Assembly (NCBI GenBank): GCA_963772805.1
Contig: CAVYYU010000003.1
Location: 186,001-250,000, forward strand
Origin: Legionella_A sp963772805
GTDB lineage: Bacteria; Pseudomonadota; Gammaproteobacteria; Legionellales; Legionellaceae
Direction: 5' to 3'
Length of the DNA stretch: 64,000 nt
Part shown: one piece after another, positions 53,089-63,597 of the stretch
How positions within the stretch are numbered: the stretch's first letter is position 1
Layout: every line of letters starts with the position of its first letter
Position numbers and translations under genes: made by a program
The notes under the pieces: generated by a model
What the model saw: only the letters and a program-made list of their open reading frames with translations
Database searches by the model: none
What the model was told of the DNA's origin: nothing

Positions 53089-54144
53089 TCATGCTATCAG
53101 GCCGCTTGCATTTTTTGAGATGGTTGATTGAACAATTACTGTTTGTGGAGGGTTAATATAGACTTCGCTAGGAAGAGCTTGTAATTTGGGTGGTTGGTTA
53201 TTAAAACGCCTGGAATCATTAAGAAACGCTTGTTGCATTGTTTCGTAACGCTTCTGTAGGATTAGCTCACCTCGACCAAAGTGCACTGATTCAGGCGTCA
53301 ACCAAGTGATCCCCGAATGGTAATGTTCTTTATTGTACCAATTGAAATAGGGTTGGCAAAACGCTTCAGCGCTTGAAATTGATTGAAATCGCACAGGAAA
53401 CTCAGGCCTATATTTCAATGTCTTGAATTGCGACTCAGAAAAAGGATTATCATTACTGGTATAAGGCCTGTTATGCGTTTTAGCAACACCAAGGTTATCA
53501 AGTAATTGAGCAACAGTAAGCGATGTCATGCTGGGTCCATTGTCTGAGTGTAACGTTAGCTGATCGGGTTGAATACCATGCTTTAGCGCAGATTTTTGAA
53601 TCAATAAGCGAGCAAGTTTTTTACATTCACGATCAGCGATAAGCCAGCCTACGACAAAACGACTAAAAATATCCATGATGACGTATAGATGAAAATAAAC
53701 CCACTTTTGAGGCCCCAGTAACTTTGTGATATCCCATGACCATACTTCATTTGAACGCGTTGCAAGTAGCTCTGGCTTCACTGCGTCACGGTGATTGCGT
53801 TGTATGCGTCTATCTCGTGATTCGCCTTGCTCTTCCAAGACACGGTACATGGTGCGGATAGAACAGTGATATACACCTTGGTCCATCAGCTCATAATATA
53901 CTTCATAGGGGGTTTTATCGATAAAGTGGTCGCTGTGTAGTAAGTCAAGCACTGTTTGCTTTTCCTGCTTGCTCAGTGCATTTTCGGATGGTTTTTTAGG
54001 CATGACCACCTTCAACTCAACATTTAAACTAGGCTCAGGACTACCAGCATGTCGATAATAAGTTGCACGCGCAATGACCATCGCGATACAAAGCGTTTCG
54101 ATAGAAATAGATGTCTCTTGGTTTGTCTGTGAAATTGCGCTCAT
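53089..54144 (-). CDS. IS3-like transposase OrfB, copy 2
   Basis: Residue-for-residue identical to the 351-residue OrfB at 7136-8191: WSWDITKL, HSDNGPSMTS and NPFSESQFKTLKY mark the DDE core. It overlaps orfA by 4 bp. Confidence 0.93.
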   Translation of the reverse strand: MSAISQTNQETSISIETLCIAMVIARATYYRHAGSPEPSLNVELKVVMPKKPSENALSKQEKQTVLDLLHSDHFIDKTPYEVYYELMDQGVYHCSIRTMYRVLEEQGESRDRRIQRNHRDAVKPELLATRSNEVWSWDITKLLGPQKWVYFHLYVIMDIFSRFVVGWLIADRECKKLARLLIQKSALKHGIQPDQLTLHSDNGPSMTSLTVAQLLDNLGVAKTHNRPYTSNDNPFSESQFKTLKYRPEFPVRFQSISSAEAFCQPYFNWYNKEHYHSGITWLTPESVHFGRGELILQKRYETMQQAFLNDSRRFNNQPPKLQALPSEVYINPPQTVIVQSTISKNASGLIA

Positions 54145-54596
54145 GATTTCCCCCCGTTGCTCTCGTGTGGGAGGATGTAAGTTCCAAGCAATTCCGAGAC
54201 TTTTTTTTGGAGGTCAATGATGGCTTGGGCCTGTGCCAGCTTCTTTTTTAATTGATCAATTTCAGAAACCAAGTGTTCCATACGCTGAGCTTTTGTTCCT
54301 TTACTGGCATCATTTGCAGGCGAAAATAATTGACGCCAGCGTGTAATATGCGAAGAATAAAGTCCTTCTCTCCGCAATAATGCACCATGCTCCAGCGAAG
54401 TACTGCAGGCATTGTACTCGTTAAGAATTTTTTGTTGATATTGTGCTGTAAACTTGCGCTTAGGTGAGCCACCTACTTTTACCTGTGGATCTGAGACCGC
54501 TATTTTGGCCTCTTCGACTACTTTATCAATTAAAATTTCTTCTCGGGTCAATTCGACTGAATTAGATTCATATTGAGCGATATGTGCCTGTTCCAT
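54141..54596 (-). CDS. IS3-like transposase OrfA, copy 2
   Basis: Identical to the 151-residue OrfA at 8188-8643, with a helix-turn-helix and a C-terminal coiled coil. Confidence 0.92.
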   Translation of the reverse strand: MEQAHIAQYESNSVELTREEILIDKVVEEAKIAVSDPQVKVGGSPKRKFTAQYQQKILNEYNACSTSLEHGALLRREGLYSSHITRWRQLFSPANDASKGTKAQRMEHLVSEIDQLKKKLAQAQAIIDLQKKVSELLGTYILPHESNGGKS

Positions 54597-54643
54597 GATC
54601 TGTATTTCCTTACCGCCCCAAAGTATTTAGTTTTACCGTAATT

Positions 54644-56251
54644 TTGTCTCATTGTCGCTGGCGCGGAGGGGGAACGTTGTTCTGTTTTTATGTTTCAAAA
54701 GATCACCAAAAATTTATAGAAAAATTAATTGAGGCAGGAACGAGCGAAAGTCAACGTATTTTTGAAAAGGCCATGAACAAGTTGTTGTTTTTAAATAACA
54801 CATTGCAAATTAAAATTCCGCATCCACCATTACAAAAAAGAGGGAGCTGTTCTATTTCAAATGCATTAAAAAACACAGCAAGAACAGAAAGTTTTTTAAG
54901 CATCGTTGAGACAGAAGATTTTAGAGGGTTTTTATATCCGCATATTGCAACTGAAATACCTATGGATGATAAGTTAATTGCTCCAATGAACAAACTGTTC
55001 AAAAAAGAAATTTATCAACAAGCATGGAAAATTGCTTTCAATTTTTGTGAATTATATGAGGGGGAGTTTGGAAAAATTAACGAAATTAATTATGGGATAC
55101 TGATTTATCAAGCATTTCATAATCGGTTTAAAAAGTCTCGATTTGATTATGCCGCATCTATATCTGATAAAGAGAAATTAAAAGATGAAATGCCAGAAAT
55201 AATCAACTTTTTTAATAAATGCATAGCGAATAAATACTATAAAAGTGCTTTTTTGTTATTAATTCAGTTTTCAAAAAGCTATGTGGCATTAAGGTCACAA
55301 AATGATTCATTGAATTTTTTTAGGCAAGCGATTTCAAAAGAAACGAGTAGAATTGATCTTCCGGAAACATTATTTGATTTAATTCTGACCGATATATTTT
55401 CTGATATCAATAAAACAAGTAAAGCCGCTTTGATCCAATTTGATTTGCTCGATAAATTCACCCCATCCAATAAGAAAAATTTATTAAAAGAGTTGCAGCA
55501 TGCACTCGATATGGGTAATTTACAACCATTACAAGCGAAATGCTCGGTTACCATTGATCATGAAAAATTTAAATATTTTTCATGTGGTGATAGGAGATCA
55601 AGCGAACAAAAGGAAACAGAAGAGGAAAAAAAAGAGAATAATACAGTTATCGATTCCAGTGAATCTAAAAGTATTGCTTCATCATCGCTCTTCCTTGTTG
55701 ATAACCAGGATTTATTTACCAATGCAGTGAATGATCAAAATATTATTTTGGCTATGGATTTATTAGAAAGAGGCGCACCTATTAATCAGCACGATTCTCA
55801 AAAACAAACAGCTATGCATAAAGCAGCTAAACATGGCGGTAGAATATTGGACTTTATTTGCAAGATGGGCGGGGATATTTATGTTGAAAATGCGAAAGGT
55901 CACCTTCCTATTCATGATGCAAATTGCAGTGGGGTAAAATATTTATTGAATTTAGTCCTCAGGCCACATATTCAAAAAAATAATTGTTTTTTCTCATCCA
56001 AAAGCAATGAGTTAAAATTGCTTCAAAAATTATCTATCTTAATAAATCAATCAATGTTATTAGATGATTTAAAGAGCAGCTGTTATGAATTTTTTCTAAC
56101 GAAAGACAGTAAGTTATCCAATATGGAAATATTGTATGGTAATAAACGGATTCGAGAGACCCTATTTGTATTGTTGTTTGATTTTATGATAGATCAAAAG
56201 ATTTTGGCGCAAGATGCTTTATTATCAGACAGTCTATTCGGTATAAAGTGA
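54644..56251 (+). pseudogene. ankyrin-repeat protein, 3' part (split by IS3-like copy 2)
   Basis: The open frame starts with 10 codons from the IS end and duplicated GGA; native sequence begins at 54674 (TLFCFYVSKDHQKFIEKL). A helical region (about 30-300 of this frame) precedes an acidic linker (EQKETEEEKKENN) and two or three ankyrin repeats at about residues 352-440 (LFTNAVNDQNIILAMDLLER, HDSQKQTAMHKAAKHGG, NAKGHLPIHDANCSG). In the reconstructed 649-residue protein these lie near 466-553. Ankyrin proteins are frequent type IV secretion effectors in Legionellales; that role is inferred. It may still be translated as a fragment from an IS-derived start. Confidence 0.8.
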
Positions 56252-56329
56252 GTCACAGCAAATGCCATCACTTTGATATAGGAATGTAGGACTGTCGCGG
56301 GTGTAAGATAAGAAATGACGCAGGAGTCC

Positions 56330-59300
56330 TCAATTCGCAGTAACTTCTTCCTCCGATGTATACGTATGCTGAGCAGCAAGAACCAAGTACATTGCAGGCA
56401 CAACGAATAGGGTAAACAAGGTTCCTATGCCAATGCCGGATGCAATAACCAACCCAATGTTGAAACGACTCACTGCCCCAGCCCCAGTTGCGAAAAGAAG
56501 TGGCATAACTCCCAGCACCATTGCTCCCGTCGTCATTAAAATTGGTCGCAACCTTATGCCCGCCGCAGTTTCAACGGCCTCCCGTTTACTTTTCCCTTCT
56601 CGTTGAAGATCATTAGCAAACTGTACGATTAAAATGCCGTGTTTACTAATCAATCCTATCAAGGTAACAAGCCCTACCTCGGTGTAAATATTAAGACTTG
56701 CCCCGCCAACCGATAAACTGATAAAAATCATCGCGCCACAAATTGACATGGGAACGCTGATGAGAATGGCAAGTGGGTCGCGAAAGCTTTCGAATAAGGC
56801 AGAAAGCGCTAGAAAAATGATAATCAATGCAAAGATAAAAATAACCAAAAGTGCGCTACTCTCTTGTACAAATTGACGTGACTGACCGCCATAATCAACA
56901 GCATATCCTTGCGGCAAAATATCGCTTGCTATAGCTTTGAGTGCATCTAAAGCCTCCCCCATTGTAACCCCGGGAAATGGGACGCCTGATAATGTAGCGG
57001 AGTTTAACTGCTGAAAGTGATTTAATGATTCGGGAACAACTTTCCTGTCTAAGCGAGCCACGGTTGACAAAGGAATTGAAGAGCCACTAATCGTATTAAA
57101 ATAATAATTTAAGATCTGAACATCATTTTGACGCATCTCTCGCGTCATCTGCGGAATCACCTGATAAGAACGTCCAGAATAATCGAAATAATTAATATAA
57201 CCTTGGCTTAATGCCCCCCCTAATATACCGCTGATATCTTGCATCGTTAGTCCAAACTCTGCCAGTTTATTCCTATCTAAAATTACTTTTGTTTGCATTT
57301 TATCAATTTTGAGATCTGTATCTAGAAATACAAACAAATTACTTTTACGCGCTTGGTCGATAAACGTCTGATTCACATCATTAAGCCGCTCAAAATCATC
57401 TGTAGTTCCAATTACAAATTGAATGGGAACACCTCGTGCACCTGGCAGAGGCGGCAGTTGAAAAGCCGCAATAATTCCACCGGTAATTTTATTCAGCTGC
57501 TGTTGCAAAAGCGGTTGTAATTCATTGGATGTTCTTTTACGTTTATCCCAGGGAGTAAGACCCATGCCAATAATACTGGAATTAAGACCACTGACACCAT
57601 CGAGCTGAAAGATACGCTCCGTCTCAGGATATGAATTATAGATTTTACTGACGGCATTGGCGTAAAGCTGCGTTTGCGCAAGCGTAGCATTGGGTGCCGC
57701 AGTCAATTGCGAAATAATAACACCTTGGTCTTCCTGCGGCGCAAGTTCTGATTTAGATGTTGAGTAGAGAAAATAAATACTTATTAAAACTATAACGGTG
57801 AAAACGCCTGTAACGTTCAATGAATTAAGTGATTCATGTAATGAATTCTGGTATTTTTGTTTGAGGCGCTCAAATCGTTTATCAACAAATGTAAGAAAGC
57901 CATTACTTTTATTTGGATCGGGTTTCTTTAAGAGCTTAGAGCACATCATCGGCGATAAGGTTAACGCCACGATTGCCGATATCGTAACAGCACCCGCCAA
58001 TGTAAAAGCAAACTCAGTAAATAAGGCGCCAGTTAAACCACTCATGAACCCTATGGGCACATAAACCGAGATCAATACTATTGTAATGGCAATGATAGGA
58101 TTAGCTAATTCACGCGCTCCTTGCAGGGCCGCTTTAGCTCGCGGGATCCCTTCCTCCATATGACGCTGGATATTTTCAACCACAATAATTGCATCATCGA
58201 CGACCAAGCCAATTGCCAAAACAAGTGCTAGCAATGTCAATATATTAACGGAGTAACCGAGCAGCAACATAATAAAGAGCGCACCAATCAGCGACAAGGG
58301 AATGGCAACTAAAGGGATTATGACCGCTCGTATCGTGCCTAGGAACAAAAAGGTAACTGCCGTCACAATGGCCAATGCCTCAAGCAGCGACATAATTACT
58401 TCATAGATAGAACTATTTACAAATTCAGTTGAATCATAAACAATTTTGGCATTTAGTCCTTCAGGCAATTGGCTCTGAATTTCAGGGAAAATAGCTTTGA
58501 CTTTGTTGACTACTGCTAAAAGATTAGCGGTAGGTGTTAACTGCAGGCCAATATATACGGCTTGCTTTCCATTGAAACTCACTGCCGTATCATAATTTGT
58601 TGCACCAAGTGAAACATTTGCAACATCATTTAGGCGGATAATGGCGCCATTCTGCGACTTAATGATCATTTGTCGAAACTGTTCAACGGTAGTGAGGTTC
58701 GTTGTCGCGGCGAGGTTAACTGTGAACATGCTGCCATCTGTACGTCCAGCGGCTGTAATAACATCATTTTTTGCCAAGGCATTGGTAATATCTTTGCTAT
58801 TCAGGCCGAATCCAGCTAATTTTTCAGGGTCGATCCAAATTCGCATGGCAAATTGTCTTTCACCACGTAATTCGGCATGTTGAATACCATCAATTGCCTG
58901 TATTTTAGGTTGGACTACCCGAGTAAGGTAATCTGATATCTGATTCGTTTCGAGAATGTTGCTATAAAATCCAATATACATGGCATCTATTGTTTGACCA
59001 ATCTGAACGGTTATAACTGGGGGCTGGGTAGCAGGCGGCAATTGATTCAGCACGGCATTAACTTTAGTATTGATATCTGAAAGTGCTTTTTGCGCATCAT
59101 AATTCAAACGAAGGTAAACGGTAATCGTACTGGCGTTATGATTACTCGCCGATGTCATATAATCTATCCCATTCGCCTGGGATATAGAGTTTTCTAGAGG
59201 TGTAGTAATAAATCCCGCAACAATTGACGGATCGGCTCCAGTATAGGTAGTAGAAACCGTGATAATTGCATTTTCTGTATAGGGATATTGGCGCACCGGC

Positions 59301-59395
59301 AACAAGCTAAGCGAACGCACCCCCAATGCAAAAATCATTAAGCTCAATACGGTTGCTAAAACTGGACGCTTAATAAATATATCGGTAAAGCGCAT
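56330..59395 (-). CDS. RND efflux transporter, HAE1 type
   Basis: The 1021-residue inner-membrane proton/drug antiporter of a tripartite pump. It starts MRFTDIFIKRPVLATVLSLM. Twelve transmembrane segments are expected in the family; the TM4 charge relay pair Asp400-Asp401 is present in GLVVDDAIIVVEN. Porter-domain landmarks are PVRQYPYTENAIITVSTTYTG and PGFTMGEALDAL-type loops (here PGVTMGEALDAL). The C-terminal half keeps SKHGILIVQFAND. The tripartite set is complete with the next two genes. The order adaptor-pump is usual, and no regulator is adjacent. It is convergent with the ankyrin gene (78 bp). Confidence 0.94.
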   Translation of the reverse strand: MRFTDIFIKRPVLATVLSLMIFALGVRSLSLLPVRQYPYTENAIITVSTTYTGADPSIVAGFITTPLENSISQANGIDYMTSASNHNASTITVYLRLNYDAQKALSDINTKVNAVLNQLPPATQPPVITVQIGQTIDAMYIGFYSNILETNQISDYLTRVVQPKIQAIDGIQHAELRGERQFAMRIWIDPEKLAGFGLNSKDITNALAKNDVITAAGRTDGSMFTVNLAATTNLTTVEQFRQMIIKSQNGAIIRLNDVANVSLGATNYDTAVSFNGKQAVYIGLQLTPTANLLAVVNKVKAIFPEIQSQLPEGLNAKIVYDSTEFVNSSIYEVIMSLLEALAIVTAVTFLFLGTIRAVIIPLVAIPLSLIGALFIMLLLGYSVNILTLLALVLAIGLVVDDAIIVVENIQRHMEEGIPRAKAALQGARELANPIIAITIVLISVYVPIGFMSGLTGALFTEFAFTLAGAVTISAIVALTLSPMMCSKLLKKPDPNKSNGFLTFVDKRFERLKQKYQNSLHESLNSLNVTGVFTVIVLISIYFLYSTSKSELAPQEDQGVIISQLTAAPNATLAQTQLYANAVSKIYNSYPETERIFQLDGVSGLNSSIIGMGLTPWDKRKRTSNELQPLLQQQLNKITGGIIAAFQLPPLPGARGVPIQFVIGTTDDFERLNDVNQTFIDQARKSNLFVFLDTDLKIDKMQTKVILDRNKLAEFGLTMQDISGILGGALSQGYINYFDYSGRSYQVIPQMTREMRQNDVQILNYYFNTISGSSIPLSTVARLDRKVVPESLNHFQQLNSATLSGVPFPGVTMGEALDALKAIASDILPQGYAVDYGGQSRQFVQESSALLVIFIFALIIIFLALSALFESFRDPLAILISVPMSICGAMIFISLSVGGASLNIYTEVGLVTLIGLISKHGILIVQFANDLQREGKSKREAVETAAGIRLRPILMTTGAMVLGVMPLLFATGAGAVSRFNIGLVIASGIGIGTLFTLFVVPAMYLVLAAQHTYTSEEEVTAN

Positions 59396-59404
59396 TGCAA
59401 TCCC

Positions 59405-60535
59405 TTAATGATTATTGTTTAGTCTGGGAGCAGGATTATTGGGCGGCATTATTGAATTATTAATTGCCACCTGGCTGCCGTTTTTAAGTTTAAGCTGGCC
59501 GCTGGTAACCACTTCATCGCCCACTTTTAACCCATTTATAATCTTGATCTGCTCCCCTCTGGTATCGCCGGTAATAACAAAATGCTGGCTGGCTATCAAA
59601 ATTGGCTTTCCTTGTTTATCTTCACCAGATTTTCTTACTATGTATACAATATCACCATAGGGATTAAAGCTAATTGCTGTTTGAGGAACGGTAATAAATT
59701 GTGCTGGCTTACCGGTGGTTACCTCAACCGTGCCAAACATTCCTGGCATCAGTTTCGTGTCTGGATTAGCTAAAGTTGCTTCAACTTCAACATTTCGTGT
59801 TCCAATATCCAACACCGGATCAATTGTTGTTATTTTGCCACGAAAGGCCTTATCAGGATATGCATCAGAAGTAGCGATTACCTCTTGTCCAACACGTAGC
59901 TGAGCCAATACTTGTTGTGGCATATAAAAATCAATATAAATTGGGTCGAGTGTTTGCAGCGTTACAACTTTATCTCCTGGATTAACAAACTGGCCGGGGT
60001 TAACATTATTGATGCCTAACTTACCAGAAAATGGCGCTCGAATTGATTTCTTATCAACAATTGCCGCTTGCTGAATTACCTGTGCCTTCAAGCTTTTCCA
60101 ATTTGCCTCGTCATTATCCACCACCTGCTTGCTTACAGCGTGAATAGCATATTGGGCTTTATCACGTACATACGTTATTTTTGCCAGTTGTGCATTCGCT
60201 TCAAGGGCATGCAGCTGTGCGATATCATTATCTGCGTTCAATTGTACTAATAGTTCATTTTCTTTAGCACGGGCGCCTGGCGTAAAATAAATAGTTTGCA
60301 CCATGCCTGCTAATTGTGTTGTAACATTTACGCCGCGAACGGCCCGCACACTCCCGGCAGCCAGTAATTTAGGTTCCCACGGTGCTTGAGTGACTTTCAT
60401 AGTGGCCACATCAATGACCTTGGATTGCTTGCTCATCGCATGTTTTAACATTAATCCTGCAATTAATTTATAAGTGAAGATGCTCCCAAACAGTACAACC
60501 ACACTGATAAGCATCATTTTCATTTTTTTATTCAT
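59405..60535 (-). CDS. RND efflux periplasmic adaptor
   Basis: A 376-residue membrane-fusion protein. An N-terminal anchor (MLISVVVLFGSIFTYKLIAGL) is followed by a lipoyl half with GSVRAVRGVNVTTQLAGMV. A short hairpin (about 105-160) precedes the second lipoyl half (KSIRAPFSGKLGINNVNPGQ) and the beta-barrel/MP region with LMPGMFGTVEV. Spacing to the pump gene is 9 bp, so they are co-transcribed. It bridges the inner-membrane pump to the outer-membrane channel. Confidence 0.93.
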   Translation of the reverse strand: MNKKMKMMLISVVVLFGSIFTYKLIAGLMLKHAMSKQSKVIDVATMKVTQAPWEPKLLAAGSVRAVRGVNVTTQLAGMVQTIYFTPGARAKENELLVQLNADNDIAQLHALEANAQLAKITYVRDKAQYAIHAVSKQVVDNDEANWKSLKAQVIQQAAIVDKKSIRAPFSGKLGINNVNPGQFVNPGDKVVTLQTLDPIYIDFYMPQQVLAQLRVGQEVIATSDAYPDKAFRGKITTIDPVLDIGTRNVEVEATLANPDTKLMPGMFGTVEVTTGKPAQFITVPQTAISFNPYGDIVYIVRKSGEDKQGKPILIASQHFVITGDTRGEQIKIINGLKVGDEVVTSGQLKLKNGSQVAINNSIMPPNNPAPRLNNNH

Positions 60536-60553
60536 GACATTAAGTCCATTATT

Positions 60554-62098
60554 TTATTTGCCAAATACTTCAGGTCTGTATTGCCCCAGATTACTCGCCA
60601 ATAGTGGGCTGCAATTTAATAAGCAACGATTCCACCACCCCCCACCAAGCGCTTGGAATAAGGACACCGTATCCGTATAACGCGCACTTTGAGCTTGAAT
60701 CCGACCAATGCGTGCCTGTTGATAATTACGTTCTGCAGTTAATAAATTCAAATAACTGACACCCCCCAAACGAAATTGTTGACGAGTCAAGGCCATCGAA
60801 TCATAAGCAGATTTCTCAGCAGTCTTTTGGGTATTGAGCAATTGTGCATCATGCTCAAGTGCTCGCAATGCATCGGCTACGTTCTGAAAAGCTTGCAATA
60901 CTGTTTGTTTATATTGTGCCGCCGCTTGTTCATAGGCAGCAACGGCCGCCCTTTGTTGAGCCATCAACATGCCGCCGTTAAATATAGGTTGCGCTGCCGC
61001 TCCAATAATATTCCAAATATTATTATCAGGTCGGAACAAAGATCCAAGCATTTTACTTTGCTGCCCGTAGCTTCCATTCAGTGTAATTTGCGGATAAAGA
61101 TTCGCCGTTGCCACACCTATCTGGGCGCTAGCCACATGCAACAAAGACTCCGCCGCCCTGATATCAGGGCGTTGTCTGGCCAAAAGAGAGGGGCAGCTTA
61201 AGGGTAAATCTGCTGGTAAATGCAATGAATTTAGATCCACCGTTGGTAATTCATATTCACTCGGAAGTTCACCCACCAGAAAGGACAAGGCATGTTTATT
61301 TACAGCCAAGCTTTGTTTAAGTGGTGGTAAAAAAGATCGGTTTTGTGCCAACTGGTTTTCTTGTAGCAACACATCGGCCTGGGATGCGCCCCCTAAAGAG
61401 AATTGCTTCTTCACCAAAGAAAGCGTTTTTTCTTCAGCCTGAATGAGTTGTTGTATTGCCATGATCTGCTCTTGCAAAGAAGCTATCGTGATCGTGGTGG
61501 TAGCAATATTCGAAGCAAGGGTTAGAAAAGCGGCTTCAAGCTCAAATTGTTGATAATCAACCTGAGCCCCAGTCGCTTCTATTTGCCTACGCAGCGCACC
61601 AAAAACATCCAGAGTATAGATTACACCGATGTTGGTATTGAATAAGCTAAATACTCGCGAGCCAACTACCCCACTGCTTGAACCACCGAATTGCGTCAAA
61701 CTAAAACGCTGACGGTCTGCTGAAAAATTACCTGTTACTGTAGGGTATAGTGTGCCGACTTGAGCAATGAAATTTTCTTGGGCTTGAATAAGAGCAGCTT
61801 TTGCAGCAGCCAGAGAAGGATTTTGTTTAAGACCGGCAACTATAAGTGAATTCAGTTTTGGTGAATGGAATATTTGCCACCATTCAGCAGGAATAGTTTG
61901 GCCTAAATCAAAACGTTGTGTTTCTCCGGCAGAACCTAACCCTGGGGTATTGATAGTTTTTTTAGGGGAGACGTCCTTAATATATTGCGTTGTAGGTGGG
62001 GTAGCTGGTGGATGAAAATCAGGCCCAACCATACAGCCGCCCAATATTGTAAGGATGAGTAACAAACAATGTTTAGAATAAAAACTAAATGAGTGCAC
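60554..62098 (-). CDS. outer-membrane efflux channel lipoprotein (NodT/TolC family)
   Basis: A 514-residue outer-membrane factor. A signal peptide ends in a lipobox with Cys22 (LTILGGCMVGPDF). Two TolC-type repeats of coiled helices follow (SLAAAKAALIQAQENFIAQV, ... NVADALRALEHDAQLLNTQ). The typical PDIRAAESLLHVASAQIGVA and LYPQITLNGSYG segments occur in the middle. The start is GTG 62098 with AGGATG upstream. It is the first gene of the efflux operon, 18 bp from the adaptor. Confidence 0.92.
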   Translation of the reverse strand: MHSFSFYSKHCLLLILTILGGCMVGPDFHPPATPPTTQYIKDVSPKKTINTPGLGSAGETQRFDLGQTIPAEWWQIFHSPKLNSLIVAGLKQNPSLAAAKAALIQAQENFIAQVGTLYPTVTGNFSADRQRFSLTQFGGSSSGVVGSRVFSLFNTNIGVIYTLDVFGALRRQIEATGAQVDYQQFELEAAFLTLASNIATTTITIASLQEQIMAIQQLIQAEEKTLSLVKKQFSLGGASQADVLLQENQLAQNRSFLPPLKQSLAVNKHALSFLVGELPSEYELPTVDLNSLHLPADLPLSCPSLLARQRPDIRAAESLLHVASAQIGVATANLYPQITLNGSYGQQSKMLGSLFRPDNNIWNIIGAAAQPIFNGGMLMAQQRAAVAAYEQAAAQYKQTVLQAFQNVADALRALEHDAQLLNTQKTAEKSAYDSMALTRQQFRLGGVSYLNLLTAERNYQQARIGRIQAQSARYTDTVSLFQALGGGWWNRCLLNCSPLLASNLGQYRPEVFGK

Positions 62099-62339
62099 GT
62101 TAGCATCCTGCTAGACAATTTCATCCATATTGATCCTATCACGAAAGCGTTGCTTTTCAGTTTCAAGGTCCATCTTAAACACCGATAGTTCTCGGTGCAC
62201 TCCATACAAACGACTATTTTAAGCAGAGACGAGTATATATTACATGGCATATGTAAGGATAACTCAGGCAATTTGGTACGTCATTAAAAAACAGTTTTGA
62301 AATTATGATTCACATCACGTTTCTTGATCGCAGGCCTGG

Positions 62340-63320
62340 TTAGTATTCAATTTGATCTAACAATTCAATCTGTTCATTAAGATTTATCATCTGATTTTGC
62401 CAATATACCGGCGTATTAAACCAAGGAAAATTTAAAGGGAATGCTGGATCAGCCCAGCGTTTTGCGAGCCATCCTGAAAAATGCAGCATGCGTAGTGTAC
62501 GTAATGGTTCGATTAAATGGCGTTCGCGTGGGTTAAAATCATGAAACTCACAATAACCCCTTAAAATTTTCTGCAATTGTTCATCCATTTGTTGCGGTTC
62601 ACCTGAAAGCAACATCCAAATATCCTGTATCGCAGGACCCATGAGGCAATCGTCTAAGTCTACAATATGAGGGCCCGATTCGCTCCATAATACATTTCCT
62701 GCATGACAATCGCCGTGCAAGCGTATTTGATCAACTTGACCTACGCTGTTAAATATATGCTGAATTTTTTGTAAGGCCGCATCGACTGTTTTGCAAAAAT
62801 TAGGTTTTAAATAATCCGGAATCAAGTTTTGTTCAATAAGGAATTCATACGGATCACGACCGTAACTTTGAGTATTTAATTGGATGCGATGTTGAAACGG
62901 CTTGCATGCACTGACTCCATGTAGACGCCCTATGAAGCGTCCCATCCATTCTAATTGTTCGCTATTATCCAATTCCAGTCCATGGCCGCCGCGTCTGGGA
63001 AAGAGCGCGAATCTGAAATCATGATGATGGTGCAAGGTTTGATCGTTTATAATTAAAGGGGCGATAATGGGAATTTCATGTTCTACTAATTCAAATGAGA
63101 ACTGATGTTCTTCTAAAATAGCGGCAGAACTCCAGCGATGAGGTCTATAAAATTTCGCGATGAGGGGTTCAGAATCGTCAATTCCTATTTGATAAACACG
63201 GTTTTCATAGCTATTAAGTACAAGTAAGCTGCCTGTGCAAAGAAAACCCGTGCTTTCAATTGCATCCAAAATAACATTTGGATTGAGCTGCGCAAAGGGT
63301 GTTTGATTCTCGTGATTCAA
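62340..63320 (-). CDS. srkA: stress response kinase A (YihE/RdoA type)
   Basis: A 326-residue Ser/Thr protein kinase of the APH-like fold. It has LVLNSYENRVYQIG and KFYRPHRWS (ATP-binding Lys region), LEEHQFSFELV, the catalytic loop RLHGDCHAGNVLW with the Asp base, the metal motif HIVDLDD and the C-terminal WADPAFPLNFPWF. I choose TTG 63320 (LNHENQTPF), which has AGAGG about 8 bases upstream and gives the E. coli length; a TTG 19 codons upstream would add a stretch without similarity and overlap a TATAAT-like element at 63355-63360. In E. coli it counteracts stress-induced death. Confidence 0.9.
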   Translation of the reverse strand: MNHENQTPFAQLNPNVILDAIESTGFLCTGSLLVLNSYENRVYQIGIDDSEPLIAKFYRPHRWSSAAILEEHQFSFELVEHEIPIIAPLIINDQTLHHHHDFRFALFPRRGGHGLELDNSEQLEWMGRFIGRLHGVSACKPFQHRIQLNTQSYGRDPYEFLIEQNLIPDYLKPNFCKTVDAALQKIQHIFNSVGQVDQIRLHGDCHAGNVLWSESGPHIVDLDDCLMGPAIQDIWMLLSGEPQQMDEQLQKILRGYCEFHDFNPRERHLIEPLRTLRMLHFSGWLAKRWADPAFPLNFPWFNTPVYWQNQMINLNEQIELLDQIEY

Positions 63321-63597
63321 ATGTGAATCCTCTGATACGTCAGTATGAGGATGTATTATACAGGTTGTTTGCAGCAAGCGTAGCTCAAAGGCTTAAGCGG
63401 CTATCCGGCAATTCGTTGTGCGTTGAAAGTGGCTCGTATTGGCATAGACTAATATGGGGGCTCTTCTCTTAACTTCATGCTAAATAAAATTTATATAATA
63501 AAGACCACTTAACGGATCACCGATAATTGAATAGATCCTTGAATAGTCGTTTTCACCCAACTACACTTAAAAAAATGTTCGCAAAGGAATGGAAAGC

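Larger units (their letters stand above)
52915..54670 (-). mobile_element. IS3-like insertion sequence, copy 2 (1756 bp)
   Basis: Same length, ends and orientation as copy 1 at 6962-8717, offset by 45953 bp, with identical transposase proteins. It is flanked by the 3-bp duplication GGA (52912-52914 and 54671-54673), different from the TTC of copy 1. It interrupts the ankyrin-repeat gene. The identity implies recent movement or gene conversion. Confidence 0.9.

Noticed and set aside
6962..54670. Composite transposon formed by the two IS3-like copies
   Set aside because: Each copy has its own target duplication (TTC and GGA), so separate insertions explain the layout better.
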